DNA of 64,000 bases from Sesamum alatum (Eukaryota; Streptophyta; Magnoliopsida; Lamiales; Pedaliaceae), in assembly GCA_034509735.1 (NCBI GenBank), contig JACGWO010000004.1:9219395-9283394 (forward strand). Direction: 5' to 3'. The notes beneath the pieces were generated by a model. It had not been told where the DNA came from. It saw only the letters and a program-made list of their open reading frames with translations, and did not search any database. Positions within the stretch are counted from its first letter, which is position 1. Every line of letters begins with the position of its first letter. Of this stretch, positions 23,581 to 34,975 are shown piece by piece. A program made the position numbers and the translations under genes.

Positions 23581-23810
23581 CATCAAAAGGTGGTATTCAA
23601 ATCATGCATTTATCCTACACTATAACAGACCCCCAAATCAAATCAAGGGCCCATGTTGTTGCAAGTAAACATGGATTTAGGGGTGATTGGACTATCAATC
23701 AAGCCCAATCATGTGTAGTAAACATGCCCTATAAAACCACGTCTGCTAGTATATTGTTAATTCAGAGAAAAATAATAGATTTAAAAAATACTATGTATGG
23801 ACCTATGTAA
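23412..23810 (+). other. Chimeric open frame: atpA codons plus unrelated tail
   Basis: A 132-codon frame whose first 56 residues are plastid atpA and whose last ~76 residues (from [12 protein letters not shown] on) are of unknown origin. The frame passes across the NUPT border without a stop. There is no promoter, intron or homology support for expression. It may be chance, but it is long for this AT-rich region. Confidence 0.35.
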
Positions 23811-24355
23811 TTAATTTTGTTAAACATAATATTTTTTCTCTAAATCAAAAATAATAGAAACATGCTTTTAATTACTAGCAGACATGGTATGCTTCATGAT
23901 CAGCTTTGAATTAAAAGTTAATGAACGGGTGAAAATTAATAAGGTTGACATTTTCGTTGAACTTTTTGGGCATCTTTACTTCTTGGGTATGGATTAAGTG
24001 TGGATTGACTAAAATGTGATTAAAAATATAATAAAAGCAAGTGAGATTGTTTAGTATTTTGTTTACTTGAATATTGAAAAGTAGGATTAAATCATTATTC
24101 ATCTTGACTTTTGTGTATGTGAATAGTATTTTTGCATGTGTTGTCACATCATTAAAAATTTTCTGCATGTGTTGTCACATCATGACCAATTTTTGGATGT
24201 AATAAAATAAAAAACGAAGGACAAAGTGGGTCTAAAAAGAAAAAGAATGAGGACATAAAGGGAAATAGAAAATTAATCAAAAGAAGTGGACCATGGTGAT
24301 AAAATAATTTGAGGGTGGAGAAGTGGATTTTAATCCTACAATTATCACCCCAACA
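23811..24355. other. AT-rich region without recognised genes
   Basis: A short duplicated phrase containing catgtgttgtcacatcat occurs at about 24134 and 24166. Nothing else is recognised. Confidence 0.35.
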
Positions 24356-24358
24356 TAT

Positions 24359-24462
24359 GGGCCTCCTTCACTAATCACGAGCTAGACTAAAAAAAAGTAA
24401 ATATATTACTAATAAGGATTAGCCATGATATCTTGACTAATCCTTGCAAGTAAAGGAGGCCT
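24359..24462. mobile_element. Small TIR element (MITE)
   Basis: The left end ggcctccttcact and the right end agtaaaggaggcc are inverted repeats, and an inner pair aaggattag/ctaatcctt strengthens the fold. The ends resemble the PIF-like MITE at 41914-42111 (ggcctggtttactt). The target duplication is not clear. Confidence 0.5.
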
Positions 24463-24756
24463 TACTGGACAATTGCATTTTAATATTGATAATTGTCCTG
24501 AAAGTGTGTTGTTGTGTGGAGGTATGCACTTTCTCCCCTGTAAGTATATTTGTGTTGGTTTATAGCTTGTGGACATGTGGCCTCATGTCCTAAGTTCTTA
24601 AAAAATTCGAGTTACATGGGAGACATCTAAAGTGCCCGAAATACAGGTGTGAGTAGAATGATATCTAAATCTAGACTCCTCTATTTGTCAAACATAAGAA
24701 CAAATACCACATCCCCGGATACAAAAAATTGAAGACAAGAAATAGCTCCAATTCAG

Positions 24757-25151
24757 GTAAAATTATACTTTTGGTATCATAGGATTAGGTTCAACACTTT
24801 TGGTCCCACGTTTCTTGGAATGATCAATTTAGTCTTAAAATTGAGAATTTTTGACACTTTTTTGATCCCGTGCTTCCTGAAATGATCAATTTAGTCCCAA
24901 AATTGAGAATTTTTGACACATTTGATCCTATTAGACGATTTTCGTAAAAAATATTAACGGCAAATGTCTCGTCGTTCGTAGGACCAAATGTGTCGAAAAT
25001 TCTCAATTTTGGGACTAAATTGGTCATTTCAGGAAGTGCGTAACTAAAAGTGTCGAAAATTCCCAATTTTGGGACTAAATTGGACATTTCAGAAAGCACG
25101 GGACCAAAAGTGTTGACTCCTCAATCCTATGGACCAAAAGTGTAATTTTGC
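24757..25151. mobile_element. Foldback MITE with repeated arms
   Basis: Left arm gtaaaattatacttttggt; the right arm ends caaaagtgtaattttgc, its inverse. Within each arm a ~70-bp unit with attgagaatttttgacac (or its complement) is repeated, so the arms are themselves tandem. caattca occurs on both flanks, possibly part of a 9-bp duplication. No coding sequence; the frame at 24824-25099 is a by-product of the repeats. Confidence 0.7.
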
Positions 25152-25487
25152 TTACAATTCAACTACAAACTCGTGTTCTTTGCTGCTAATTTTCGTTGGT
25201 TGCTAGGCTTCTTACTAACTTGATTTATGTATCATTTAGAAACAATTAACCATAGGTTGAAAAATGACATATAAAGGACCAAGAAATGATGCGCTCTTGG
25301 AAACGAAAGAACCAAGAAGCAGCCACAGGTCCAAATGGAAGCGATTGCAGCAGCCATACATCCAAGGGAAACAAATCCTACTATCCTAACTTGAAGGACA
25401 AATAAGCTAATTGTTGCTGAAGTCTTGAGATATATTAGGCACATGTCCTTAGAGACTTGGGCAAAGCAGTTTTAGGATTAAAAATTT

Positions 25488-25911
25488 GGGTAAATTACAT
25501 CTACTTTTTATGAGGTTTGATATAATTACAAATACCCCCTCGTTATTTGAGAAATTACAAATACCCTCCTGAGGTTTGTAATTTTTAACCAAAAGCCTAA
25601 AGTTGACCATTTTGCCCTTAAATTTTTATTAAAATTGTAGAAAAATCAGTCGAGATAAATTGCATTATTGCTCCTTTGTGTAAAAAAGTTAAGAAACCTC
25701 TCCCTACGCCATAGTCCAAACAATTTTAAGAATTAAATAAAAAATAATTCAGTGCATAAGGGCATTTTGGTCAGTTTACCTATAAAAATAGATGGGAATG
25801 GGTTATCTGTTAGACAGTTACAAACCTCAGAAGGGTATTTGTAATTTCTCAAACAACGAGGGGGTATTTATAATTATGCTAAACTTCAGGGAAGGTATAT
25901 GTAATTTACCC
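25488..25911. mobile_element. Foldback MITE, gggtaaattaca family, copy 1
   Basis: Left end gggtaaattacatctac, right end gtatatgtaatttaccc, inverted. The interior shares the aaaattgtagaaaaatcagtc segment with the copy at 55964-56382. Flanks taaaaattt and aaaaaactt agree at 7 of 9 positions, consistent with an old 9-bp target duplication. Confidence 0.7.
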
Positions 25912-26801
25912 AAAAAACTTTGATTGAAAAAAACAAAAACTTTTGTTGAATCTGTCAAACATGTCATTTTGGACCTCAAATCTGAGTTTCAGGGCATTGT
26001 TTAGTGTTATTTTATCAAATTATTCTATATCTTTTTAGAAGAGGTCATTACTTAGTGTTATCTAGTGTTATTCTCTATTTTTTTTCCATGTCTTTTCTAT
26101 TGCCATGAATGCAAGAAAACAGAGTCAAGTGAAACTAATAGATGTAATAATCTGTTTAGAACAGAAGGAACAATATGTATTTTGGATTTAAATCACTCTT
26201 TTGCATACCACTCATAATAACTAGTTTTTCCTTCAAATTACATTATCACAATCATCTATTATTTGTAGAGAAAAAATTAATATACAATCCTCAAACATGC
26301 TGGAGATAAAATTAAAATTAAAATCAACCTTCAAATCTAAAAGTACAGTCAATTTACATAGTACAAAGGCCAAATACTTCCACCAGAGTTGTCTTTATTC
26401 TTCTCGTTCTGTTTCTACGTCTATTCTTTCCTGGTCTACAATTTGGAAACTTAATGTTACTCCATTTTTCCTTTTTTTTTTAGCCCATGATAGTCTTCCT
26501 AACTCCAATTTCCTATATCTACGTAGAAAGATTTCGTCTTCTCAATGTAATTTATGCAATCACCCATGGGAGGATATTGTCCATACTTTCACTAATTGCC
26601 CCCGTTTTTTTTAGCTTTAATGAATTACAACTTACCTGAAATTCAAGAGTGGGGCCTTACTACCATCACTGTTACCCTACATAGCATGAGGCATAAGCTT
26701 TACAGACAACACCTTTTATCAAACACCTTGTGGGCAATATAGCCTGCTCGTAACTCTACATTTTTCCACAGCAAAATCATTAATGTCCATCATATTGGGA
26801 A

Positions 26802-27963
26802 AGGGAAAAATGCAATTTGCTCCCCTGTCTTAGTCAAAATGTGCAAAAAAAACCCCTGTAAAAAAAAAAGCAGTAATTTACCTCCCTGTGTTTTTAGAAA
26901 TTGTGCAAAAAAACCCTCTAAATGCTGGGGTGGGATGCACGCGCTGACTGCGCGATTTTTACTTGATTTTCACTATTAAAATATTATTTTTATATTATTA
27001 TTTATCTATAAATATTCAATTATATATATTGATATATATTTTATATAGTATATATATATTGATATATAATATTAATAATATAATTTTTTCCCCCTTTCTT
27101 CTTCATCTTTTTGCTCCGCCGCCGGCCATACACCTTCCCCCGTCGCTACCCATCTTTCTGCTCCCCCGTCGCCGCCAATCCGCCGCCCATCTTTATGCTA
27201 CCCCCCAATTCGTTCCCGCACCCCTTCCGCCTCGCCTCCACTGCGCCTCCCCTTCCCCCACCACTCTGCCTCGCGTCGCCTCCCCTTCCCTCCACCGTGC
27301 CTCCCCCTCAACGGTTGCCGTATCCCGCTCCCTCAAACGTCGGCGACGCCTCGTCTCTCAGCGACCCCTCGTCTCCCGCCTCCCCCAGATCTGTCTTCGC
27401 TCTCGCCGCCTCCCCCTCCCCCCGCCGCCTTCGCCTTCGCTCTCGCCGCCTCCCCCCTCCCCCAGTCGCTCCCCATCGCCTCCCCCTTCTCCCCGTCGCT
27501 CCCCCTCAGCGGTTGTCGTTGTCGTCGTCGCCGTCGCCGTCGCCGCCTTACACATCTTTATATATATATATATATAATAATTAACTGTATATATATATAT
27601 ATTTAATTATATTATATAAAGATTATTACACATATATAATTGAAAATTTAATTTATATATTTAAATTTTTTAACCGTTAATGTAAAGTAACTAAGATCTG
27701 CACCATTGATTGACTAGTTAAATTTCGACCGTAGATTCAACAAATCGAACGGTTCAAGATAAAGTTATAAATTTAATTTTATAATTAAAATTTAAAAAAA
27801 TAAAAAAAAATTCAAAAATAGCGCGTGAAACACACGAGCTCGCGTGACGGGATTTTTTGCTCAATTTCTAAAAACACAGGGGGGTAAATTGCTGCTTTTT
27901 TTTTCACAGGGGGTTTTTTGCACATTTTGACTAACACAGGGGAGCAAATTGCAATTTTTCCCT
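26802..27963. mobile_element. 1.16-kb TIR element with GC-rich core, inserted in the LINE
   Basis: Ends agggaaaaatgcaatttgct and, inverted, agggaaaaattgcaatttgc form TIRs of over 100 bp that agree at most positions. Flanking attgggaa (26794-26801) and atttggaa (27964-27971) look like a target duplication with one mismatch. The LINE reading resumes on the far side. The core (27110-27560) is pyrimidine-rich and yields overlapping Pro/Arg/Ser-rich frames (26963-27577 and 27111-27584) that look like low complexity, not a known protein. No transposase is present. Confidence 0.75.
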
Positions 27964-28482
27964 ATTTGGAAATATGCTACCATTCTCACCAGGAATTATG
28001 CAGGGAAGATATCACGAAAACATAACAAAAACCTTACCTTTCTTTGTCAGTGGACTCCTCCTCCTCAGTCATACTTTAAGTTGAATATTGATGGCTCATC
28101 ATTAGGTAACCCAAGCCCTGCAGGTTGTGGAGGTTTAATCAGAGATAATCAAGCTAACTTCATTCTGGCTTTCTGTGAATTTATTTTATAAACACAAATA
28201 ACATGGCGGAAGCTTGGGCGCTTCGTAATGGATTATTTCTTGCTTATCAACAAGGTATAAGGTATCTGATAGTTGAATCCGATTCTAAAACCTTACTTCA
28301 TCTGATTTGCAGGAAGGAACCAGTACCAACCCCCCTCATCCCTTTACTCAGGAATTTTTGGACTCTCTTAACTAAGTTCGATTATGTGAAGGCAAGCTTT
28401 TGCTACAGGGAGGGGAATCGTGCTGCTGATCATTTTGCTCATACAGCAGTCTTGGAACAAATATCGCAAACCTTTTTTGATG

Positions 28483-28734
28483 GAGAAAAATTGCAATTAC
28501 CCCCTTGTGATATGCAAAATGTGCAAAAAAAATCCCCTATAAAAATATAAATAGCAATTTACCCCTGTAGTTTAAAAAATGGAGCAAAAAACTCCCTAAA
28601 AATGGAGCAAAAAAACCCCTGTGAGGGGGTTGTTTGCTGCATTTTGAATAACACAGGGAATAATTGCTAGTTATTTTTTCATAGGGGGGTAATTGCTCTT
28701 TTCAATTAATACAGGGGCAAATTGTATTTAACCC
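28483..28734. mobile_element. Related 252-bp MITE with 10-bp target duplication
   Basis: Foldback element whose ends (gagaaaaattgcaattaccc; inverse of gcaaattgtatttaaccc) and repeated gtgcaaaaaa words match the TIRs of the larger element at 26802-27963. It is flanked by ttttttgatg at 28473-28482 and 28735-28744, and the LINE frame continues across the gap, proving the insertion. Confidence 0.8.
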
Positions 28735-28880
28735 TTTTTTGATGTCCCATCTTTTGCTGAAGATGTTGTTTTTAGTGACCCTTTTTCTATATCCCCTAGA
28801 ACTATCTCCTCCCCACACTAATGAACATGATTATGCGATGATAAATATATATTACTTTTATTTTCAAAAAAAAAAAAAAG

Positions 28881-29424
28881 TCCTCAGTGAGTTTAAAAAG
28901 GCCAAATTGCATAAAATTCTACTGTATTTTAAAATTTTAGTTAAGAACTCCATGTGTTTAAAGAATAGGGAAAAAAAAACTCCTGTCTTCTTAAACATAG
29001 CCACTTGCCCCTCTTTGTTGAATTCAGCTGACGACGTTAATTTTTTTGCAAATAATCGTTATATCCTTACTTATTATATATTATTTCATATTTTAATGAT
29101 TTAGATCTTTTTATAGTGTATAAAAGTCATCACATCTAATCAATTCATCCATTAGATCTTAAATTATTTTTTTTTTTTATGGGAAATACGATAGATCTTA
29201 CAAATTAAAGGCCTAGATTTAACAAATTTTGAAATGTATATTAAATGTATAATTATAAATTAAAGAAAATAAAACTATTATTTTATATATATATAAATTT
29301 AATAAATTAATTCCTACCCCCACCTCCTCTCCTGCCACCTACAAAGTGGGGAGACGGCGACGTCGCCCCCTGCAGAGTCGTCGTCGCCTAGATTAGAAAC
29401 AAAGAGCGACGACGTTGCCATCGA
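28881..29424. other. Unassigned, partly TIR-like sequence
   Basis: Begins with ggccaaattgcataaaattc and runs of aactcc resembling one arm of the 26802-type TIRs, followed by AT-rich DNA and a GC-rich stretch at 29310-29420. It may be a truncated member of that element family. The matching right arm was not found. Confidence 0.35.
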
Positions 29425-29928
29425 CCAAATTGAAAACTTACCCGAAGGACTCCAATTCCATACACTAAGATCCGAATGAGGGGTGACTGGGATTGGTATA
29501 GATAAGATTTTGTTTTTGATATGAGAAGGAAGAAGATGATCAACCAGTCTTCTTAGAGTTCCATAAGAACTTCTTCGAGGTATTCTCAATACGATTCAGA
29601 ATGGTAAAAGGTAATTTGAAAACGGACATATGGTATGCATCCATGGACATAAGCACATGTTTAACCAAAATACATCTTCCAGCATATGACAAAAACCGAT
29701 TATACCAAGTATTAATACGAGACTCGACCTTGTCAATAATACTATAAAAATCAGCTTTCGACATACGACCCATAAAATACGATAACCCCAAGTATTTATC
29801 CCTGTTATGACTTAATGAAATATGCAAAATTTCGGCTATCTCACGACGCAGCTGCCGGAGAAAATAACACTTTTTATTTTAAAAACAAACTTTTAAACCT
29901 AATATATCAGCAAAGTCATTAAGTAACT
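29425..29928 (-). pseudogene. L1-type LINE reverse transcriptase, C-terminal part
   Basis: The frame at 29540-29827 gives ISLSHNRDKYLGLSYFMGRM, then VESRINTWYNRFLSYAGRC, the thumb/connection region of plant L1 reverse transcriptases. WNWSPSGKFSI follows in a shifted frame at about 29430-29470. Upstream, LLNDFADILGLKV reaches 29928, where the Copia insertion starts. The 5' part of the same element resumes at 39922. The element makes DNA from its RNA at the insertion site. It is inactive here: frameshifted, interrupted and 3' truncated at about 29425. Confidence 0.85.
29924..29928. repeat. Target site duplication, left (taact)
   Basis: taact here and at 39917-39921 exactly flank the full-length Copia, as expected for the 5-bp staggered cut of its integrase. 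Confidence 0.85.
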
Positions 29929-32162
29929 TGAAGGACAAGCGGATCCGCCCGGGAGCGCGAGCGGAAGCGAGAAAGGCGAGAAAGTGCGTAAATTTAAATA
30001 AAATTCAAAATACGCGAATCCCAAGGGGTGTACCCTTGGGTGCTCAACCGGGCGTTCGATGTAGGATGTGTAAATATTAAAACATATATTTAAACACATA
30101 GGGCATAGATATATAAATGGAATCAATCAAAGCGTAATAAACCGTTACCTTTGATTGTTTAGCGTATGCTCCCGGCTACTAGCGTTGTTCCTTCTCCGGA
30201 ATGCTCACGAAATCCAAACGTATGGATTCTCCAAAGGTGATCCACACCACACCGGAAGAAACACGCGTTCTTCTTGCTAGAAAAGAACGGGTTTAGGAAG
30301 GAATCGGTTTAAGAGAAGAACACTATGAATTAGTGTTCTCTTAAACTTACTTTGTTCTTCTTCTTGATTCAAAATCAAGTGAAGAACACAAGTGTAAGAG
30401 AGGGAGGGAGCACGAAAATTGAGAGAGAGGAGAGGATTTTTGTCTTCTCTTTTTCCTAGAAAAAGATGAATAATGAATCACTTATGCTAGGTGTTGTATA
30501 TTCTAATTATATATACATAATTAATGTTGATTATTGGAATGTGTCTAGGTTCATCCAAGGATGTCTAGATTCATTCCAATCAATCACCATCAATTCTTCA
30601 ATCAAGCCTACCAAAATTTATGGTATGATCAAATCATACCAAAAGGGAAGAGCTTGATTGGAGTTGATTTGTCTCTTTCCAAAAGAGACAAGTCAACATA
30701 CCACCTAGCATGAAACATGGCTGATTTTTGCTTCCTCCAAGGGAGCATGTCGGCCATATTTAATCAAGGGAAGAAGTCCAACTACTTCCTATTCCAAATT
30801 AGGAATTATTTCTCCTCTCGGGTATAAACTTAACGGACCGGGTTTTATCGTAATCCAATTACGACGAACCCAATATTAAATCCAATTTAATGTCCACTTA
30901 AATTATTCCCGTTGATCTTTTAATCCAATTAAAAGATCCAACGTCTCAACATCTCAACTTTCCATATTTAATCGAAAATCTAATTTACCGATTAAATGAA
31001 AGCCCGATACAATATCGGCCCGTCCATCCAATGGACTTTCCCTTAAGTAATCCAATTACTTATTTTATCCTTCGAGATTGACTCCAAGTCGATCTCTCAA
31101 CCTCCTCGGTGATTTGTGTGTGACCCTTTAGGTTCACCCTCAGCTAGACTTGGGCCCGTGTCCCACAAGGGCCCGTTACCATGGGTGGCCGTCTAGCAAC
31201 GGTCCATGGCACTAGAGACTAGGTGAATTGGCGTGAACATTTAGGCGCCGATTCCGTACGGGTACGATCCTTCCGTCTACCGTCTCCCGGCCTTAGTCTA
31301 GGGTATGGAATTGGGGCGTCGGTTCCCATCCTTGACTAGGCATCTATGGTTAATACTCGAGACCACGTATGCTTCATTGCGTCGACACAGGAAACTATTC
31401 CCTGTTCGACCAACCACTGTGGCCACAGCTTCAAACAGCATGAACGTGTCTCCGAGTGCATAGGAGATACCTCTGTCACATACTGACAGGGGACGGATCC
31501 TCTTCTTGGAATCCACCGTCCTCGCTACACATTCCGACTGCACTGGACAAGGCTTATAATGATCATCTTACAGAATGATCACCTCTCGCCAGATCCAAGA
31601 TACAGCCGTCCTGTGCACGTGACTGCCATGATTCCTCAAGTCTGAGGATTACTCCCGTACTATCGGAACCGGGGAATCCAATCATACCGACCAAGCCTCC
31701 AAGGCTTCCATATGATGATCCCCGCGAGTCAGTCCAGTCGGCTCGACCCCAGTCGACCAACCCATCAAGACCGTGTAGGCGTCCCACGCCTGTCGCCGAT
31801 GAAACACGGCACTCATCCAATGAACACGACTCTTGATGCAAGTCTCAATAGGACTCTCGATGCCCCTGTCTCGAGGTCCTCGACTTGGAACGTTTCAGAC
31901 CCAACTCTTAATCAGTTGGTTTCATGACCACCATCCAATGCGTGGCCCAACTGCACGAGTTGTTATCTATGGTCTGTGGGCTTTGTTGCGATATAAGTTA
32001 AAAAAACCGTTTTAACAAATGTAAAGTGAGCACAACAAAGTAGGTACCAATAGTGACGAACACTCACTTTATTCATCACATAATAATATTACAATTACAT
32101 CGAGTTGTATAATAGGTTACAAATCGCCAAACCTATTGGCTTTCTGGTCACCTATTCTAACA
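29929..32162 (-). repeat. Copia 3' LTR
   Basis: 2,234 bp, tgaaggacaag to ctattctaaca. Almost identical to 37688-39916. A TATA-like stretch (tatatatac on plus, near 30515) lies within it. Confidence 0.9.
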
Positions 32163-32173
32163 ATCTCGCACTT
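32163..32173 (-). other. Polypurine tract
   Basis: The minus strand reads aagtgcgagat immediately before the 3' LTR. Related copies (6891-6901) read aagtgggagat, so this one has a pyrimidine in the middle of the tract. It should prime plus-strand DNA synthesis. Confidence 0.7.
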
Positions 32174-32186
32174 GACCTAAAGCCAA

Positions 32187-33300
32187 TCACCCATTGACCT
32201 CGAACCTCTTATTCAGATGGTGAGTATGGGCAACTTGCGACATGGGCTTAGCAAGTGGATCCGCTATGTTTTCTGCGGAGCTGACTCGGTCCAACCGAAC
32301 GTCACTCCTGCTATCCATCTCTCTAAGTAGATGGTAGCGTCTAAGAATATGCTTGGATCGTGATGAGATCTCGGTTCCTTTTGCTAGCGCTATCGCCCCG
32401 TTGTTATCATGAAAGATAATTACAGGCTTAGCAATGCTAGGTACTACATCTAACCTTTGGATGTAGCTCATCAACCAAACCACTCCTTAGCAGCTTCCGA
32501 AGCTGCTATGTATTCAGACTCTGTGGTGGAGTCCGCCGTGGTAGCCTGCTTGGAACTCTTCCAAGCAACCACGCCACCATTAAGTTTGAATACATAACCA
32601 GACTGAGACTTGGCATCATCGTCATCCGACTGGAAGCTAGCATCGCTATAGCCTTCCAGTATCAACTCTCCACTGCCGTAGATCAAAAACATGTCCTTAG
32701 TCCTTTTCAGGTACTTCAAGATAGTCTTGACTGCACTCCAGTGTGCCTCCCCGGCACACGACTGATATCGACTTGTTACGCTCAAAGCGAAAGCCACATC
32801 AGGTCTAGTGCATTGAACAACATGCTGTATGCTGCCTACGGCTGAAGCATAGGGGATGTCCAACATCCGTTTAAGCTCCTCATCAGTCTTAGGAGACTGC
32901 TTCTTGGATAACTTAATTCCATGCCTCATTGGAAGGAATCCTCGTTTTGAGTTCTCCATCTTGAATCTCTTCAAGACTTTCTCAATGTACGAGGACTGGG
33001 CCATTCCTAACATCCTTTTAGATCTATCCCTGTAGATCTTGATGCCAAGGATGTAGGATGCCTCGCCCATATCCTTCATGGAGAATTGCGTTGACAACCA
33101 AGCTTTAGTGGTACCCAACATCTTAGCATCATTCCCAATGAGCAAGATGTCATCCACGTAAAGCACCAAAAACGCAACTGAGCTCCCACTGATCTTCTTG
33201 TATACACAAGGATCGGACTCATTTTTGATGAAATCATATCCCCGTATGACTTCATCCAAACGTATGTTCCAGCTTTGGGTTTAACCCCTTTTGGTGGATC
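32187..33300 (-). pseudogene. Copia RT C-terminal half and RNase H
   Basis: 32471-33259 starts within RT: DEVIRGYDFIKNESDPCVYK, then LVLYVDDILLIGND with the YVDD active site, followed by IPYASAVGSIQHV and the RNase H start (GYSDASFQSD, then TAD-STTESEYIAASEAAKE). 32187-32483 continues in another frame with ELD-type DNNGAIALAKG, RSKHILRRYHLLRE and the C-terminus LNKRFEVNG. RT copies the RNA into DNA; RNase H removes the RNA strand. The N-terminal RT fingers and the first catalytic Asp segment are missing: at about 33275 the frame joins VKP to SWNIR, skipping roughly 200 residues. A frameshift near 32480 splits RNase H. It is not functional. Confidence 0.9.
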
Positions 33301-33302
33301 TG

Positions 33303-34480
33303 CTAGGGTCCAAAACCTTGTTTGTACCCATCGAGTCCATCTCGGATTTTCATGGCCTCAAGCCACTTGTCCGAATCGATGTCCGACATCGCTTCTCCGT
33401 ACGTCTTTGGATCATTATCCAACTGACCGGTCAGGCCCAGAAATCCATACCTATCAGGTGCATGGGATACTCTGGCCGACCTACGGAGGACTGGAACAAT
33501 ATCAGTGGGAACCACTGGCTCAGATGTCACTGCCGCCTCATGGGGTACCTCACTTTGATTCCTCAAGGAGTACCTCATCGCGTCGACTATCCGATGGAAG
33601 ACCTTTTTCCAAGAACACTGCGTTTCGCGAGACAAAAACCTTTTGCTCGGAGGGATCATAGAAATAATACCCCGCAGTTTCTTTCGGATAGCCGATAAAC
33701 CTGCATAAACTAGATCTCGAGTCCAGTTTATCTCCCACTAATCTCTTGACATATGCGGGGCAACCCCACACTTTCAAGTATTTGTAGGAGGCAGGCTTGC
33801 CATGCCATATCTCATATGGCGTCTGGGATACCCTTTTAGATGGCGCCAAGTTCAAAACTTTGGCCGCCGTCTCAAGAGCGTATCCCCAGAAGGAAAGGGT
33901 AGTTCGGTAAAAACTCATCATGGATCAGACCATGTCCAACAAGGTCCGATTCCTCCTTTCAGACACACCGTTAAGTTGCGGTGTTCCAGGAGGGGTCCAC
34001 TGAGAGAGAATCCCATTCTCTTTTAGATAATCAGTAAACTCACCACTCAAAATACTCTCCACCTCGGTCCGACCGAAGGGCTTTGATCTTTCGACCGGTT
34101 TGGTTCTCTACTTCAAGTCTGTATTCCTTAAACCTTCCAAAGGCTTCAGACTTGTACCTCATCAGGTAAACATAACCATACCGTGAGTGATCATCGGTAA
34201 AGGTTATGAAGTACGAGTACCCACCTCTAGCCTGAGTACTTAGTGGACCACAGACATCTGTATGGATCAAATCCAACAGACCACTGGCCAGCGTACTTTG
34301 TCCAACAAAGGGTTTCTTGGTCATCTTTCCCTTTAGACAGCATTCGCAGGTCGGTAGGTTGTCCAAATCGTCTATTTCTAGACTCTTTGAGTCCACCAAC
34401 CTTCTTATCCTATCTTTAGGGATATGACCTAACTCGCATGCCATATCTGTGCGTTATTTATGATCATCACGTTTTCGTTT
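33303..34480 (-). pseudogene. Copia integrase
   Basis: Pre-integrase zinc-binding region with LGHIPKDRIRRLVD and CECCLKGKM (34040-34444), then the catalytic core: LDLIHTDVCGPLS with the first Asp, FITFTDDHSRYGYVYLM, and ALRSDRGGEY with the second Asp. The segment with the catalytic Glu (TPQLNGVSERRN) lies at about 33950-34000 in a shifted frame. The core resumes at 33550-33921 with FWGYALETAAKVLNLAPSK and VWGCPAYVKRL. The linker toward RT (RRSARVSHAPDRYGFL) is at 33303-33659. Integrase joins the cDNA into the genome. At least two frameshifts and one stop (near 33935) inactivate it. Confidence 0.88.
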
Positions 34481-34502
34481 GTGTTCTGCAGTCATAATCC
34501 AA

Positions 34503-34975
34503 TTAGACTGTTGAAGTATGTACAGACCGTTGACCAATGTACCAAGCAAATAAGAAATTACCATCTTTGATAATGAAAAAAACCGTTTTTATTGATGGTA
34601 AATTCATATCCTCCTTATCAAGGACCGAGATGGAAACAATGTTTTTAATCATGCTAGGTACATAGAAACAGTCGTTCAGTACAATCCTAACATGACTACT
34701 AATGGCTAACTCTAGTGATCCTACGGCCTCCGCAGCAACGGCCTTGCCATCGCCTAGCCTTAGGATCATCTCATCCTTGGTTAGCCTTCTGCTTCTTTGC
34801 AGTGCCTGCAAATCATTGCAGATGTGAGCACCACACCCGGTATCCAATACCCATGAAGCAGAATTAGTAATCATATTAACTTCAACCACAAACACACCTG
34901 GGTTGGAGAGGAGTTGTGGGCACTCCCTCTTCCAATGCCCTTTCCCTTGGCAATGCATGCAGACATCATTTGCCT
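34503..34975 (-). pseudogene. Copia zinc knuckle and aspartic protease
   Basis: Starts with the gag CCHC knuckle (CMHCQGKGHWKREC), directly followed by a protease with active-site ASWVLDTGCGAHICND, then LRLGDGKAVAAEAVGSLEL and a flap-like DCFYVPSM segment. The protease cuts the polyprotein. The frame differs from the preceding gag piece, so a frameshift lies near 35000-35100. The end, before pre-integrase, is also out of frame (stop near 34503). Confidence 0.88.

Larger units (their letters stand above)
26285..28880 (+). pseudogene. L1-type LINE 3' end: zinc-binding RVT region and RNase H
   Basis: A 5'-truncated non-LTR element. The frame at 26297-26614 carries the RVT zinc-binding motif (TIWKLNVTP, FLAHDSLP, then CNLCNHPWEDIVHTFTNCP). 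After an inserted element, 27990-28480 encodes a plant L1 RNase H (FKLNIDGSSLGNPSPAGCGG with the first Asp, AEAWALRNGL with Glu, VESDSKTL with Asp, and NRAADHFAH). The reading resumes after a second insertion as DVPSFAEDVV and ends in a poly(A) run at about 28866-28879. The RNase H removes RNA from RNA-DNA hybrids during target-primed insertion. tcctca occurs at both ends and may be a short duplication. The frame breaks near 28190, so it is inactive. Confidence 0.8.

Noticed and set aside
26963..27584. Long proline-rich frames that could suggest a cell-wall or signalling protein
   Set aside because: Low-complexity CCG/CTC tract inside a TIR element, open in two frames at once and fused to AT-repeat codons.
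33275..33698. Plus-strand frames of 128 and 135 codons opposite the Copia integrase/RT linker
   Set aside because: Antisense shadows of a recognised coding region, without independent motifs.
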